Position numbers and translations under genes: made by a program. Shown one piece after another: positions 52,356 to 60,995 of a stretch of DNA of 64,000 nucleotides. The DNA comes from Labilithrix luteola (GTDB lineage Bacteria > Myxococcota_A > Polyangia > Polyangiales > Polyangiaceae), in NCBI RefSeq assembly GCF_001263205.1, contig NZ_CP012333.1, positions 7,586,001-7,650,000 of the forward strand. Reading direction: 5' to 3'. A model generated the notes under the pieces. That model searched no databases, was not told the origin of the DNA, and was given only the letters and a program-made list of their open reading frames with translations. The stretch's first letter is position 1; every line of letters begins with the position of its first letter.

Positions 52356-53600
52356 ATGGACTCGCTGATCACCGCTGCCGCGCACGCGCTCGCTGCAGGC
52401 GATCCGCTCGGCGCGCTCAAGCGCGTCGCCTTGCGCGAAGACCCTCCGGCGCTCGCGCTGCGAGGCATCGCGATGGCGCAGCTCGGCGATCTGAGCCGTG
52501 CGCGCGAGCTCCTGAAGCGTGCGGCGCGGGCCTTCGGGCCGAGGGAAGCGATGGCCCGTGCGCGCTGCACGTTGGCCGAATGCGAGGTGGCTCTCGCTTC
52601 GCGAGATCTCGATTGGCCGAGCAAGGAGCTGGCGGCGGCGAGGCAGATCCTCGAGACGCATGACGATCGGCACAACGTGGCGCTCGCCCGCTCGCTCGAA
52701 AGCCGGTGGTTCCTTCTCTTGGGCCGACTCGACGAAGCCCAAGCGGCGCTCGCGGCACTCGACGGGTACGATCTCGCGCCTCCGCTGCGCGTCACGTGCG
52801 AGCTCGTGGTCGCCACGATTGCGATGCGCCGCTTGGAGACCAGGCCTGCGAGCCAAGCGATTGCCCGTGCGCGGTCGGCGGCGGGTCGCACGGGCATTCC
52901 GGCGCTCGCGGCCGAGGTCGAGACCATGGCTCGCGCCCTCGAGATTCCCGCGGCGCGTCTGCTCTCGAAGGGGGAGGAGCGCGCCCTGGTCCTAGCCGAC
53001 GTAGAGTCCCTCCTCGGCTCTGACGCGCTCGTCGTCGACGCGTGCCGTCACGTCGTGCGCGAGGACGAACGCATCCTGTCGCTCGCCGGTCGGCCCGTGC
53101 TCTTCGCTCTCGCGCGCACGCTCGCCGAGGCGTGGCCGTCGGACGTCTCGCGCGACGAGCTGGTTCGTCGAGGATTCGGAGGCCGTCGCGTGGACGAGTC
53201 GCATCGCGCGCGGCTTCGCGTGGAGATGGGGCGCCTGCGCAAGATCCTCTCGCCCGTGGCCGACGTGCGGGCCACGGCACGCGGGTTCGTGCTCGAAGCG
53301 AAGCGAGCGAACGACGTGGTGGTTCTCGCGCGCCCCGTCGAGGAAGAGCATTCGACGGTCCTCGCCTTGCTCGCGGACGGCGAGGCCTGGTCGAGCTCGG
53401 CGCTCGCCCTGGCCATGGGATCGAGCCAGCGAACCGTTCAGCGTGCGCTCGATACGCTCCTAGCCGCGGGCAAGGTCCAGGCGTGGGGGCATGGTCGAGC
53501 TCGACGTTGGACCGCTCCGCTCGTGCCGCCGTTCACGGCCCCGACGACGAACGCATTCACGACGATGTTGTTACTCCCGTCCCATCTACCGATTGATTAG
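52356..53600 (+). CDS. TPR protein with C-terminal DNA-binding-like domain
   Basis: 414 residues. The N-terminal 210 are helical TPR-like repeats (AMAQLGDLSRARELLKRAAR; RWFLLLGRLDEAQAALAALD). The C-terminal half contains an OmpR-like winged segment (SDVSRDELVRRGFGGRRVDE, then RLRVEMGRLRKIL) and a helix-turn-helix-like region (SSALALAMGSSQRTVQRALD). It is probably a cytoplasmic transcription regulator. The stop TAG is directly followed by the GTG of the next gene, so the two form one unit. It is divergent from DUF899. Confidence 0.65.
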   Translation: MDSLITAAAHALAAGDPLGALKRVALREDPPALALRGIAMAQLGDLSRARELLKRAARAFGPREAMARARCTLAECEVALASRDLDWPSKELAAARQILETHDDRHNVALARSLESRWFLLLGRLDEAQAALAALDGYDLAPPLRVTCELVVATIAMRRLETRPASQAIARARSAAGRTGIPALAAEVETMARALEIPAARLLSKGEERALVLADVESLLGSDALVVDACRHVVREDERILSLAGRPVLFALARTLAEAWPSDVSRDELVRRGFGGRRVDESHRARLRVEMGRLRKILSPVADVRATARGFVLEAKRANDVVVLARPVEEEHSTVLALLADGEAWSSSALALAMGSSQRTVQRALDTLLAAGKVQAWGHGRARRWTAPLVPPFTAPTTNAFTTMLLLPSHLPID

Positions 53601-54245
53601 GTGTTCGATATGGCCAACCGCCCCGCCGAAGTCGTTCGTGAATATGGTCCGTTCCCTGGTGTCGAGCAGGTCAATGGCGTGAGCTATGACGGGAAAGACG
53701 TGTGGTTCGCCACCGGCGATCAGCTCGTCGCGCTCGAGCCCAAGGACGGAACGCTCGGTCGTTCGCTCGCGGTCCCCAGCCACGCCGGAACCGCTTTCGA
53801 TGGTCGCCACTTCTTCCAGATTGCCGAAGCGCACATCCAGAAGATCGACCCTGCGACCGGTCGTGTCGTCTCCACCATCCCCGCGCCTGGTGGAGGGGGA
53901 GATGCCGGGCTCACGTGGGCCGAGGGAACGCTTTGGGTGGGCCAGTACCGCGATCGGAAGATTCATCAAATCGATCCGGAGACTGGCAAGGTCCTTCGTA
54001 CGATCGAATCGAACCGCTTCGTCACGGGCGTCACCTGGGTCGACGGCGAGCTCTGGCACGCCACGTGGGAAGGTGACGAGAGCGAGCTGAGACACGTGGA
54101 CCCGCGTACGGGCGAAGTGATCGACACGCTCGAAATGCCCACCGGCGCCCACGTCTCCGGGCTCGAGTCGAACGGCAACGATCTGTTCTATTGCGGGGGC
54201 GGCAAGAGCGGCAAAGTGCGCGCCGTCCGCCGCCCCCGACGCTGA
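53601..54245 (+). CDS. Beta-propeller protein, glutamine-cyclotransferase-like
   Basis: 214 residues with repeating blades: FPGVEQVNGVSYDGKDVWFA, TGRVVSTIPAPGGGGDAGLT, WAEGTLWVGQYRDRKIHQID and WVDGELWHATWEGDE. The pattern is that of the glutamine cyclotransferase/SMP-30-like five-bladed propellers. No signal peptide is seen. The GTG at 53601 abuts the previous stop; an ATG at 53610 is also possible. It ends 2 bp before the convergent transaldolase stop. Confidence 0.7.
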   Translation: MFDMANRPAEVVREYGPFPGVEQVNGVSYDGKDVWFATGDQLVALEPKDGTLGRSLAVPSHAGTAFDGRHFFQIAEAHIQKIDPATGRVVSTIPAPGGGGDAGLTWAEGTLWVGQYRDRKIHQIDPETGKVLRTIESNRFVTGVTWVDGELWHATWEGDESELRHVDPRTGEVIDTLEMPTGAHVSGLESNGNDLFYCGGGKSGKVRAVRRPRR

Positions 54246-54247
54246 TC

Positions 54248-55366
54248 TCAGGGGCGGAGCGGCGGCGACGTGAACGACCGTCGCTTGTCCGCGATGCACT
54301 GCAGGAGCTTCGTGAAGGAGTCGACGAACGACGCGACCCCTTCCGTCTCGAGCTGCGCCGCGACCTCTTCGAAGTCGATGCCGTGGCGCGCGAGCAGCTC
54401 CATCTGCGCATGCGCCTGGCCGAGGTCGCGACGAATGCGCGGCTCCGGCTGCCCCTGCTCGGTGTACGTGCGGAACGTCTCGGGCGTCACGGTGTCGACC
54501 GTGCGCGGGCCGATCAGGGCCTCGACGTACAGGAGCGGCGGATAAGCGGGATTCTTCGTCGAGGTGGAGGCCCAGAGCAGCCGCGCGGGGCGAGCGCCCT
54601 TGTCGGCCAGGGTCTTCCAGCGTTGACTCGCCAGGATCGTCTCGTACTCCTCGAAGGCGAGCTTGGCGTTCGCGATGGCGATCTTGCCCTTGAGCGAGAG
54701 TGCGTCGCCCGGCACGGTAAGTCCGTCGAGCGCCTTGTCGACCTTGGTGTCCACGCGCGAGACGAAGAAGCTCGCGACGGAAGCGATGCGGTCGATCGGC
54801 TCGCCACGCGAAACTCGATGCTCGAGCGCGCGAAGATGCGCTTCGATGATCTCGCGATAGCGCGACACCGAGAACAGCAAGGTCACGTTGATGTTGATGC
54901 CGTGCGTGAGGCAGCTCTCGATGGCGCGTAGCCCCGCGCGCGTCCCCGGAATCTTCACCATGAGATTCGGTCGATTCACCGCGCCCCACAGGCGGGATGC
55001 CGCCTCGATGCTCGCCGCGGTCTCTCCGGCGAGCGTGGGCGCCACCTCGATCGACGCGAACCCGTCGGCGCCGTCTGAACCGTCGTAGACCGGGCGGAGC
55101 TTGTCGCACGCCAGGGTCAGGTCACGAACCATCAGCCGCTCGAGCACGCTCGCGTCGGACTCGGAAGCCGCGGCCGATCGGATCGCGGTGTCGTAGTCGC
55201 TGGAGCCCGAGATCGCTTTCTGGAAAATGGTGGGGTTCGAGGTCATGCCTCGTAGGCCCTCGCTGATCAACTGCTCGAGCTCACCGGAAGTCAGCAGCTT
55301 CCGATCGAGGAAATCGAGCCAAACGCTTTGTCCCAGGTCCTCGAGACGATGGATTCGGCTCTTCAT
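54248..55366 (-). CDS. tal: Transaldolase
   Basis: 372 residues of the long (TalB/Tal type 3-like) class. GLRGMTSNPTIFQKAI near the N-terminus, the Schiff-base lysine in PNLMVKIPGTRAG, then NINVTLLFSVSRY and SRVDTKVDKAL are diagnostic. It transfers dihydroxyacetone units between sugar phosphates in the non-oxidative pentose phosphate pathway, in the cytoplasm. The ATG at 55366 gives the normal N-terminus. Transketolase is encoded about 1.4 kb away in the opposite direction. Confidence 0.92.
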   Translation of the reverse strand: MKSRIHRLEDLGQSVWLDFLDRKLLTSGELEQLISEGLRGMTSNPTIFQKAISGSSDYDTAIRSAAASESDASVLERLMVRDLTLACDKLRPVYDGSDGADGFASIEVAPTLAGETAASIEAASRLWGAVNRPNLMVKIPGTRAGLRAIESCLTHGININVTLLFSVSRYREIIEAHLRALEHRVSRGEPIDRIASVASFFVSRVDTKVDKALDGLTVPGDALSLKGKIAIANAKLAFEEYETILASQRWKTLADKGARPARLLWASTSTKNPAYPPLLYVEALIGPRTVDTVTPETFRTYTEQGQPEPRIRRDLGQAHAQMELLARHGIDFEEVAAQLETEGVASFVDSFTKLLQCIADKRRSFTSPPLRP

Positions 55367-55539
55367 GGTCTTCTCTCCTCGATGAGTTGCGCAGTTGAGC
55401 GTGCGTGAGCGTACGAAGGCGACGAGCCACCGGCGCGTACGTTTCTTTCGACGTGCACCGAGCGTGCCGCGGCGCGCATCGTGCAGGGCCGTGGATGAAC
55501 GTAGGCCATTCGGAGGAAACACCTGACCGGAGGAGAACC

Positions 55540-56100
55540 ATGCCGGAGAAGAAGACGCGCGCACGCGCCCGGCGCGACAAGGCCGAGGGAAAGTCCCCAT
55601 CGACGCTGGCCGGCGAGTTCGTGCGTGAGGAGATCGAGCACGTCCGCGAGGGCAAGCACGGAGCGGCGTCGGCGAAGCAAGCAATTGCGATCGGCTTGTC
55701 GAAGGCACGTCGCGCGGGCGTCGAGCTTCCTGTTCCCAAGGAGGGGAAGACGTCCGAGACGACACGACGTCGCGCATCCCGCGACTACGCAAGAGGTCAC
55801 GGAGCGCCTCCGAAGCGCCAGGCGACGCGCAAGCGCGCCAAGGCTTCGCTCGATGCTCTCGAACGTGAGGGAAAGGCCGCGGCGACGCCGCGTGCGCTGG
55901 CACGTCAGGCGAAGTCGGCCGCTTCGCGCCGGACGACCGCCGAGCGCTCGGCGGCGGCGAAAAAGGCGGTCCGAACCAAGGGCCCGGCACGTCGCTCGGC
56001 CGCGGCCAAGAAGGCCGTCCGAAGCAAGGGCGCGGCCGGACGGTCCGCGTCTGCCAAGAAGGCCGCGCGAACCCGAGCCAAGCGCGCTGCCGACGAATGA
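55540..56100 (+). CDS. DUF6496-like protein with histone-H1-like tail
   Basis: 186 residues from an ATG 5 nt after a GGAGGAG Shine-Dalgarno. The N-terminal part (STLAGEFVREEIEHVREGKH, AIAIGLSKARRAGVELP) matches the DUF6496 pattern. From about residue 90 the protein is extremely basic, with Ala-Lys-Lys-Ala-type repeats (SAAAKKAVRTKGPARRSAAA, then KKAVRSKG), like eukaryotic histone H1 and some bacterial nucleoid proteins. DNA or RNA binding is inferred. Confidence 0.75.
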   Translation: MPEKKTRARARRDKAEGKSPSTLAGEFVREEIEHVREGKHGAASAKQAIAIGLSKARRAGVELPVPKEGKTSETTRRRASRDYARGHGAPPKRQATRKRAKASLDALEREGKAAATPRALARQAKSAASRRTTAERSAAAKKAVRTKGPARRSAAAKKAVRSKGAAGRSASAKKAARTRAKRAADE

Positions 56101-56134
56101 GGTCGCGACCTCTCGGCAGGGCGGCCGCGGCGAA

Positions 56135-56541
56135 TCACGTTTCGTCGCGGCCGTGCACCGCGGACGGCGGAGACGTGGCCTCGATGACCGTGAACGGCGC
56201 GATGACGTGGTAGTGATGGCGTGCGTGGCGCGGCACGACGTAGGAATCGCCGGGGTCGAGGCGGACGACTTGTCCCTCGATGTGGAGCTCGGCACGTCCG
56301 CTGAGCACGTAACCGACGACCTCGTAGTCGCGCTCGGACACGGGCGAGTCGCCCGGGGCCTCGTGCTCCCACAGGCGCATTGCGACGCGGACGCCGCCGG
56401 CTAGGTACTTTTGTCCCTGGGTTCCTCGGGGGAATGCGACGAGTCGACCTTGATGACCGTGCTGTCGTGCGGTGAAGGCCGCTCTCGCGGCGGTTGGGGT
56501 TTGTTCGAAGGGGCGTGGGTTGTTTCCTGACGGGCCGACAT
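56135..56541 (-). pseudogene. Cupin-domain protein gene, frameshifted
   Basis: The ATG at 56541 starts a 46-codon frame that stops at 56401; its end (TVIKVDSSHSP) is the start of a cupin. The continuation, GQKYLAGGVRVAMRLWEHEA, lies in another frame and runs to the stop at 56135 with the cupin barrel (GYVLSGRAELHIEGQVVRLD; PGDSYVVPRHARHHYHVI). Adding one G to the run of five at 56428-56432 joins both into a full 135-residue cupin. It is a recent frameshift, a phase-variable tract or a sequencing error. The downstream part may still be made from ATG 56380. Confidence 0.7.
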
Positions 56542-56627
56542 GGCCAAGGTGAAAGCATCGCGCGATCCACGATCCGCGCTGGGCTCACCGGGCTTTCGTG
56601 GCCAGAGCCCGCAGTTCGGCGTGCGAC

Positions 56628-56771
56628 ATGCACGTGCGGCGGTTCATGGCCCGCATCAACCGCGGCGGGCGCGGACTCTCGAAGGAGCGCCTTCGTGTGC
56701 TCGAGAAGGCGAAAGACGAGCTTCGTGAACTCTATGGTCGTCCACTTGCGACGAAGAAGGCTGCCGCATGA
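56628..56771 (+). CDS. Small basic protein coupled to transketolase
   Basis: 47 residues, too short for most gene finders. It reads MHVRRFMARINRGGRGLSKE, then RLRVLEKAKDELRELYGRPL and TKKAAA: a basic head, then a charged helix. Nearly all third codon positions follow the strong G/C preference of the neighbours. The TGA stop overlaps the transketolase ATG by 4 nt (ATGA), so the two are translationally coupled. An in-frame GTG at 56598 could add 10 residues. The function is unknown. Confidence 0.6.
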   Translation: MHVRRFMARINRGGRGLSKERLRVLEKAKDELRELYGRPLATKKAAA

Positions 56772-58807
56772 TGAAGAAGATCACGCCCGAGGTTACCGAA
56801 CTTGCCGCGCAGCTCCGTGTCGACAGCGTTCGCTCGTCGACGGCGGCGGGATCCGGCCATCCGACGTCGAGCTTGTCGGCGGCGGACCTGATGGCGGTCC
56901 TGATGCAGGACTTCTTGCGCTGGGACGTTCGCAACCCGAAGAACCCGAACAACGACCACCTGATTTTCTCGAAGGGGCACGCTTCGCCGCTGCTCTACGC
57001 GATGCTCAAGGCGGTCGGTGTCGTGTCGAATGCGGAGCTTCTCACGTTCCGCCGATTCGGTAGTCGTCTGCAGGGGCATCCCGTGCCACCGCTGCCGATG
57101 GTCGACGTCGCCACCGGTTCGCTCGGGCAGGGGTTACCCGTCGGCGTGGGCATCGCGCTGTCGGGCAAGTACCTCGAGAACGCGCCGTATCGGGTTTGGG
57201 TGCTCCTCGGCGACAGCGAGATGTCCGAAGGATCCGTCTGGGAAGCCTTCGATCACGCGCGTTACTACAGGCTCGGCAACCTGATCGCCATTCTCGACAT
57301 GAATCGGCTCGGCCAACGCGGGCAGACGCCGCTCGGTTGGGATGCGCCTGCCTACGCCGAGCGCGCGCGTGCGTTCGGATGGCGCGCGATCACCATCGAC
57401 GGGCACGATCCGATCGCGATTGACGAGGCCTATGCCGAAGCGGTGCACGAGACGGAGCAACCGACGCTCATCGTTGCGCAGACGGTGAAGGGCAAGGGCG
57501 TCTCCCTGGTCGCGAACAAAGAGGGATGGCACGGCAAGGCGCTCGATCAGGAACAGTGCGCGGCTGCCATCGCCGAGCTCGGCGGCCTGCGCAATGCCGT
57601 CATCGAGCTCCACGCGCCTCCACCGATTTCGACCGAGCCGCCCGGCATCACTCCATCGGCGAAGCCGCTGAAGCTTCCGCTCGAGGAGGTCGGCGCGAAG
57701 GTGGCCACGCGCAAAGCCTACGGTGACGCGCTGGCCGCTCTCGGAGCCGCTCGCTCGGACGTCGTCGTGCTCGACGGCGAGGTGAGCAACTCGACGTACG
57801 CGGAGATCTTCAAGAAGGCGTTTCCCGAGCGCTTCTTCGAGATGTTCATCGCCGAACAGCAGATGGTCGCGGCCGCGGTGGGAATGAACGTTCGCGGGCG
57901 CGTAGCCTTCGCGTCGACCTTCGCCGCCTTCCTCTCGCGCGCATACGACTTCATTCGCATGGCCGCCGTCTCGCGCGCGAACGTGCGTCTCTGCGGTTCG
58001 CACGCGGGCGTGTCGATCGGCGAAGACGGTCCTTCGCAAATGGGCCTCGAAGATCTGGCGATGATGCGTGCCGTCGAAGGCAGCACCGTGCTCTATCCTT
58101 CCTGCGCGAACCAGACCGCGAAACTCGTCGCCACCATGGCCGACATCCCGGGCATCTCGTACCTCCGCACGACGCGTGAGAAGACGCCGGTGCTCTACGC
58201 GGCGAACGAAGATTTCCCCGTCGGCGGGAGCAAGGTGCTGCGTCAATCACCGCGCGACCGCGTCACCATCATCGGCGCCGGCATCACCCTCCACGAAGCG
58301 CTGGCGGCGAGCGATCGGCTCGCGAAGGAAGGCGTACCCGCGCGTGTCATCGACGCCTACTCGGTCAAGCCCATCGACGACGAAGGAATTCGAGCGGCGG
58401 TCGAGGCGACGGCCGGCGCGGTGGTCGTGGTCGAAGATCACTGGGCCGAAGGCGGCCTCGGCGACGCGGTGCGTGAGTGCCTCGGCGGCGAAGATCCCGT
58501 GTTCGCGCGCGTGATCCATCTGGCGGTGCGCGCCATGCCGAGCTCCGGCACTCCGCAGGAAACGCTCCGAGCCGCGGGGATCGATGCGGACGCCATCGTT
58601 CACGCCGTGCAACGCGTCCTCGAGACCGGAGCCGAGGAACGCCTCTGCTACCTGTGCGGAGCGCCGGCGTCGTGGCAGATCGCGGTGGCCGGCGAAGACG
58701 AGCCCTCGACCGAGGAAGACGCGTGCGAGGTCCACGCGCGAGGGCATCGCCACCTCGCGCACGTCCACGCGCACGAGGCGCACCAGCATGGCCGGCACCC
58801 GAATTGA
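56768..58807 (+). CDS. tkt: Transketolase with zinc-ribbon/His-rich tail
   Basis: 679 residues. The thiamine-diphosphate domain (RSSTAAGSGHPTSSLSAADL; LLGDSEMSEGSVWEAF; LIAILDMNRLGQ) is fused to the pyrimidine-binding and C-terminal transketolase domains (MFIAEQQMVAAAVGMNVRGR; GGSKVLRQS). It moves two-carbon ketol units in the pentose phosphate pathway. Beyond the usual end is a tail of about 55 residues with CYLC, a later Cys and ten or so His (EVHARGHRHLAHVHAHEAHQ), suggesting metal binding. Its start is coupled to a small upstream gene. Confidence 0.88.
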   Translation: MMKKITPEVTELAAQLRVDSVRSSTAAGSGHPTSSLSAADLMAVLMQDFLRWDVRNPKNPNNDHLIFSKGHASPLLYAMLKAVGVVSNAELLTFRRFGSRLQGHPVPPLPMVDVATGSLGQGLPVGVGIALSGKYLENAPYRVWVLLGDSEMSEGSVWEAFDHARYYRLGNLIAILDMNRLGQRGQTPLGWDAPAYAERARAFGWRAITIDGHDPIAIDEAYAEAVHETEQPTLIVAQTVKGKGVSLVANKEGWHGKALDQEQCAAAIAELGGLRNAVIELHAPPPISTEPPGITPSAKPLKLPLEEVGAKVATRKAYGDALAALGAARSDVVVLDGEVSNSTYAEIFKKAFPERFFEMFIAEQQMVAAAVGMNVRGRVAFASTFAAFLSRAYDFIRMAAVSRANVRLCGSHAGVSIGEDGPSQMGLEDLAMMRAVEGSTVLYPSCANQTAKLVATMADIPGISYLRTTREKTPVLYAANEDFPVGGSKVLRQSPRDRVTIIGAGITLHEALAASDRLAKEGVPARVIDAYSVKPIDDEGIRAAVEATAGAVVVVEDHWAEGGLGDAVRECLGGEDPVFARVIHLAVRAMPSSGTPQETLRAAGIDADAIVHAVQRVLETGAEERLCYLCGAPASWQIAVAGEDEPSTEEDACEVHARGHRHLAHVHAHEAHQHGRHPN

Positions 58808-58817
58808 GCGCGAAGGT

Positions 58818-59351
58818 TCAGGGCCACTTGTCGCGATTCGGCGAGACGAGCGTGGGAGGGCGCTCGTCCGACGGCTCGTGGCGAGCCATGCGCCTCGCGT
58901 TCTCGGCCCCCGCATCGAGCACGCGGAGGAGATCGCTCCGCGTGACGATGCCGACGAGCCGATGATGATCGACGACGGGGAGACACCCGATGCGCCGCTC
59001 GCGCACGAGATGGACTGCATCGCCGAGGCTCATGTCGGGCTTCACCACGACGGCGTCGGCGTGCATGAGCTCGCCGACCGTGCGCCTCAGTCGAACGAGG
59101 CCACCGTCCGTGCCGCCGAGATCGCGGTCCGAGATCACACCGACGATGTCCGCGCCGAGAAGCACGACGGCGTGACGCACGCCCGCATCGAGCATCTCCG
59201 CCAGGGCATCGCTCGCGGGCTGGGCCGTGGTGAGCGTGAGCACCGGCGTCGTCATGACGTCACGAAGCGAAACGCTCGAGGCCTTCTTTGGGCGACGAGC
59301 GGACTTGCGTGCGCGGGGAAGGGCGTGCTTGCCGCTGCTGGCGAGCGTCAT
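58818..59351 (-). CDS. CBS-domain pair protein
   Basis: 177 residues. A basic N-terminal stretch (KHALPRARKSARRPKKASS) is followed by two CBS motifs: VSLRDVMTTPVLTLTTAQPA with VVLLGADIVGVISDRDLGG, and ELMHADAVVVKPDMSLGDAV with LPVVDHHRLVGIVTRSDLLR. CBS pairs bind adenosine nucleotides and act as energy or ion sensors. It is free-standing, so its partner is unknown. It is convergent with the transketolase gene. Confidence 0.85.
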   Translation of the reverse strand: MTLASSGKHALPRARKSARRPKKASSVSLRDVMTTPVLTLTTAQPASDALAEMLDAGVRHAVVLLGADIVGVISDRDLGGTDGGLVRLRRTVGELMHADAVVVKPDMSLGDAVHLVRERRIGCLPVVDHHRLVGIVTRSDLLRVLDAGAENARRMARHEPSDERPPTLVSPNRDKWP

Positions 59352-59450
59352 GATCGTTCGCCGAGCAACCCTCGTGCCCATTCGTGAAGTCGAGCATCGC
59401 GCAGCTGCTCCGTTCCGCCTGGCATGCGAACGGCGTATCGTGCGCTCACG

Positions 59451-60986
59451 ATGAGTGATCCCGCGCCGCTGACTGGTCCCGATCTCGACAAGGGCGTTCC
59501 TGCGAGCTCGCTCGCCGAGGGCAAGCCCTTGCTTGGCCACGCCGGCGGTGAAGCCGTCATGCTCGTGAAGGCCGAGGGCAAGGTCTACGCGACCGCCGCC
59601 ACGTGTTCGCACTACGGAGGCCCGCTTGCCGAAGGACTCGTCGTGGGCGGCAAGGTGCATTGCCCCTGGCACCACGCGTGTTTCGACCTCGAGACAGGCC
59701 TCGGCCTGGGGCCTGGCCTCACGCCCATCGCGTGCTTCGACGTGGTGGATCAGGGCGGCCTCGTGAGCGTGCGCAAAAAGCGCGACCCGTACCAGGCCAA
59801 GCCCGCGCCCGGGCCGAGCTCCGTCGTGATCGTCGGTGGCGGCGCGGCCGGAGCCGCCTGCGCCGAGACGCTTCGACGGCACGGCTACCAAGGCCCGATC
59901 ACGCTCCTCGCCAACGAGCCGCCGGGGCCGGTCGATCGACCGAACCTCTCGAAGGACTACCTCGCGGGCAACGCGCCTGAAGAATGGATCCCGCTCCGCG
60001 ACGCCGCGTTCTACCAGGAGATCAAGGTCGACTTCGTCCTCGGCGATGCCGTGACGAGCATCGACACGAAGGCCCGCTCGGTGACGCTCGCGAACGGCAA
60101 GACCGTCTCGTACGGCGCGCTCCTTCTCGCCACGGGCTCCGAAGCGCGGAGGCTTCCGATTGCGGGGGCCGACGGCCCGCACGTCTACACGCTCCGCACG
60201 TTGGCGGACTCGCGCGCGATCATCGCGAACGCCAAGGAAGGCACGCAGGCCGTCGTCATCGGATCGAGCTTCATCGGTCTCGAGGTCGCCGCCTCGCTTC
60301 GCGCAAGGAACGTCCGTGTCGAGGTGGTGAGCACCGACGCGGCTCCGCTCGCGCGCATCGTCGGCGACAAGATCGGCACGTTCGTGCGTTCGCTCCACGA
60401 GGCGAAGGGCGTGAAGTTCCATCTCGGTCGTAAGCCCGTGAAGATTGGTCAGGGCGTCGTCGAGCTCGACGACGGCACTTCGTTGGCGGCCGACCTCGTC
60501 GTTCTCGGTGTCGGCGTGCATCCGCGAACGGCCCTTGCCGAAGCGGCGGGCCTCGACGTCGCGCACGGCGTCGTGGTCGACCAGCACCTGCGCACGAGCG
60601 CCTCCGACGTCTACGCGGCGGGCGACATCGCCTCGTATCCGGATCCGTGGTCGGGCGCGCGCGTGCGCATCGAGCACTGGATGGTGGCCGAAAGGCAGGG
60701 CCAGGGCGTGGCGCGCGCGATGCTCGGAATCGGTGGCCCGTATCGCGACGTACCGTTCTTCTGGAGCGCGCACTACGAGACGACCCTCAACTACGTGGGG
60801 CACGCCGAGGGTTGGGACAACATCCTCGAGGGCGGAAGCCTGGAGAGCGGCCGGTACGTGGCCGGATTCGAGCGCCGAGGGAAGGTTCTCGCCGCCGTCA
60901 CCGTGGGCGACGATCACCGTTCGCTCGAAATCGAAGCGGCCATGCAGGCCGGTGACGCGGCGAAGGTCGCGTCGCTCATTCGCTGA
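59451..60986 (+). CDS. Rieske-FAD NAD(P)H reductase (AIFM3-like)
   Basis: 511 residues. The N-terminal Rieske [2Fe-2S] domain has ligands in ATCSHYGGPL (Cys, His) and CPWHHACFD (Cys, His). Next comes an FAD/NAD(P) reductase: VVIVGGGAAGAACAETLRRH, AVVIGSSFIGLEVAASLRA and VYAAGDIASYPD. This is the architecture of AIFM3/rubredoxin-reductase-like proteins. It likely feeds electrons to a Rieske-dependent partner, with the acceptor unknown. The ATG at 59451 gives the family-typical short N-terminus. It is convergent with the TetR gene. Confidence 0.88.
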   Translation: MSDPAPLTGPDLDKGVPASSLAEGKPLLGHAGGEAVMLVKAEGKVYATAATCSHYGGPLAEGLVVGGKVHCPWHHACFDLETGLGLGPGLTPIACFDVVDQGGLVSVRKKRDPYQAKPAPGPSSVVIVGGGAAGAACAETLRRHGYQGPITLLANEPPGPVDRPNLSKDYLAGNAPEEWIPLRDAAFYQEIKVDFVLGDAVTSIDTKARSVTLANGKTVSYGALLLATGSEARRLPIAGADGPHVYTLRTLADSRAIIANAKEGTQAVVIGSSFIGLEVAASLRARNVRVEVVSTDAAPLARIVGDKIGTFVRSLHEAKGVKFHLGRKPVKIGQGVVELDDGTSLAADLVVLGVGVHPRTALAEAAGLDVAHGVVVDQHLRTSASDVYAAGDIASYPDPWSGARVRIEHWMVAERQGQGVARAMLGIGGPYRDVPFFWSAHYETTLNYVGHAEGWDNILEGGSLESGRYVAGFERRGKVLAAVTVGDDHRSLEIEAAMQAGDAAKVASLIR

Positions 60987-60995
60987 GCGTTCGTT

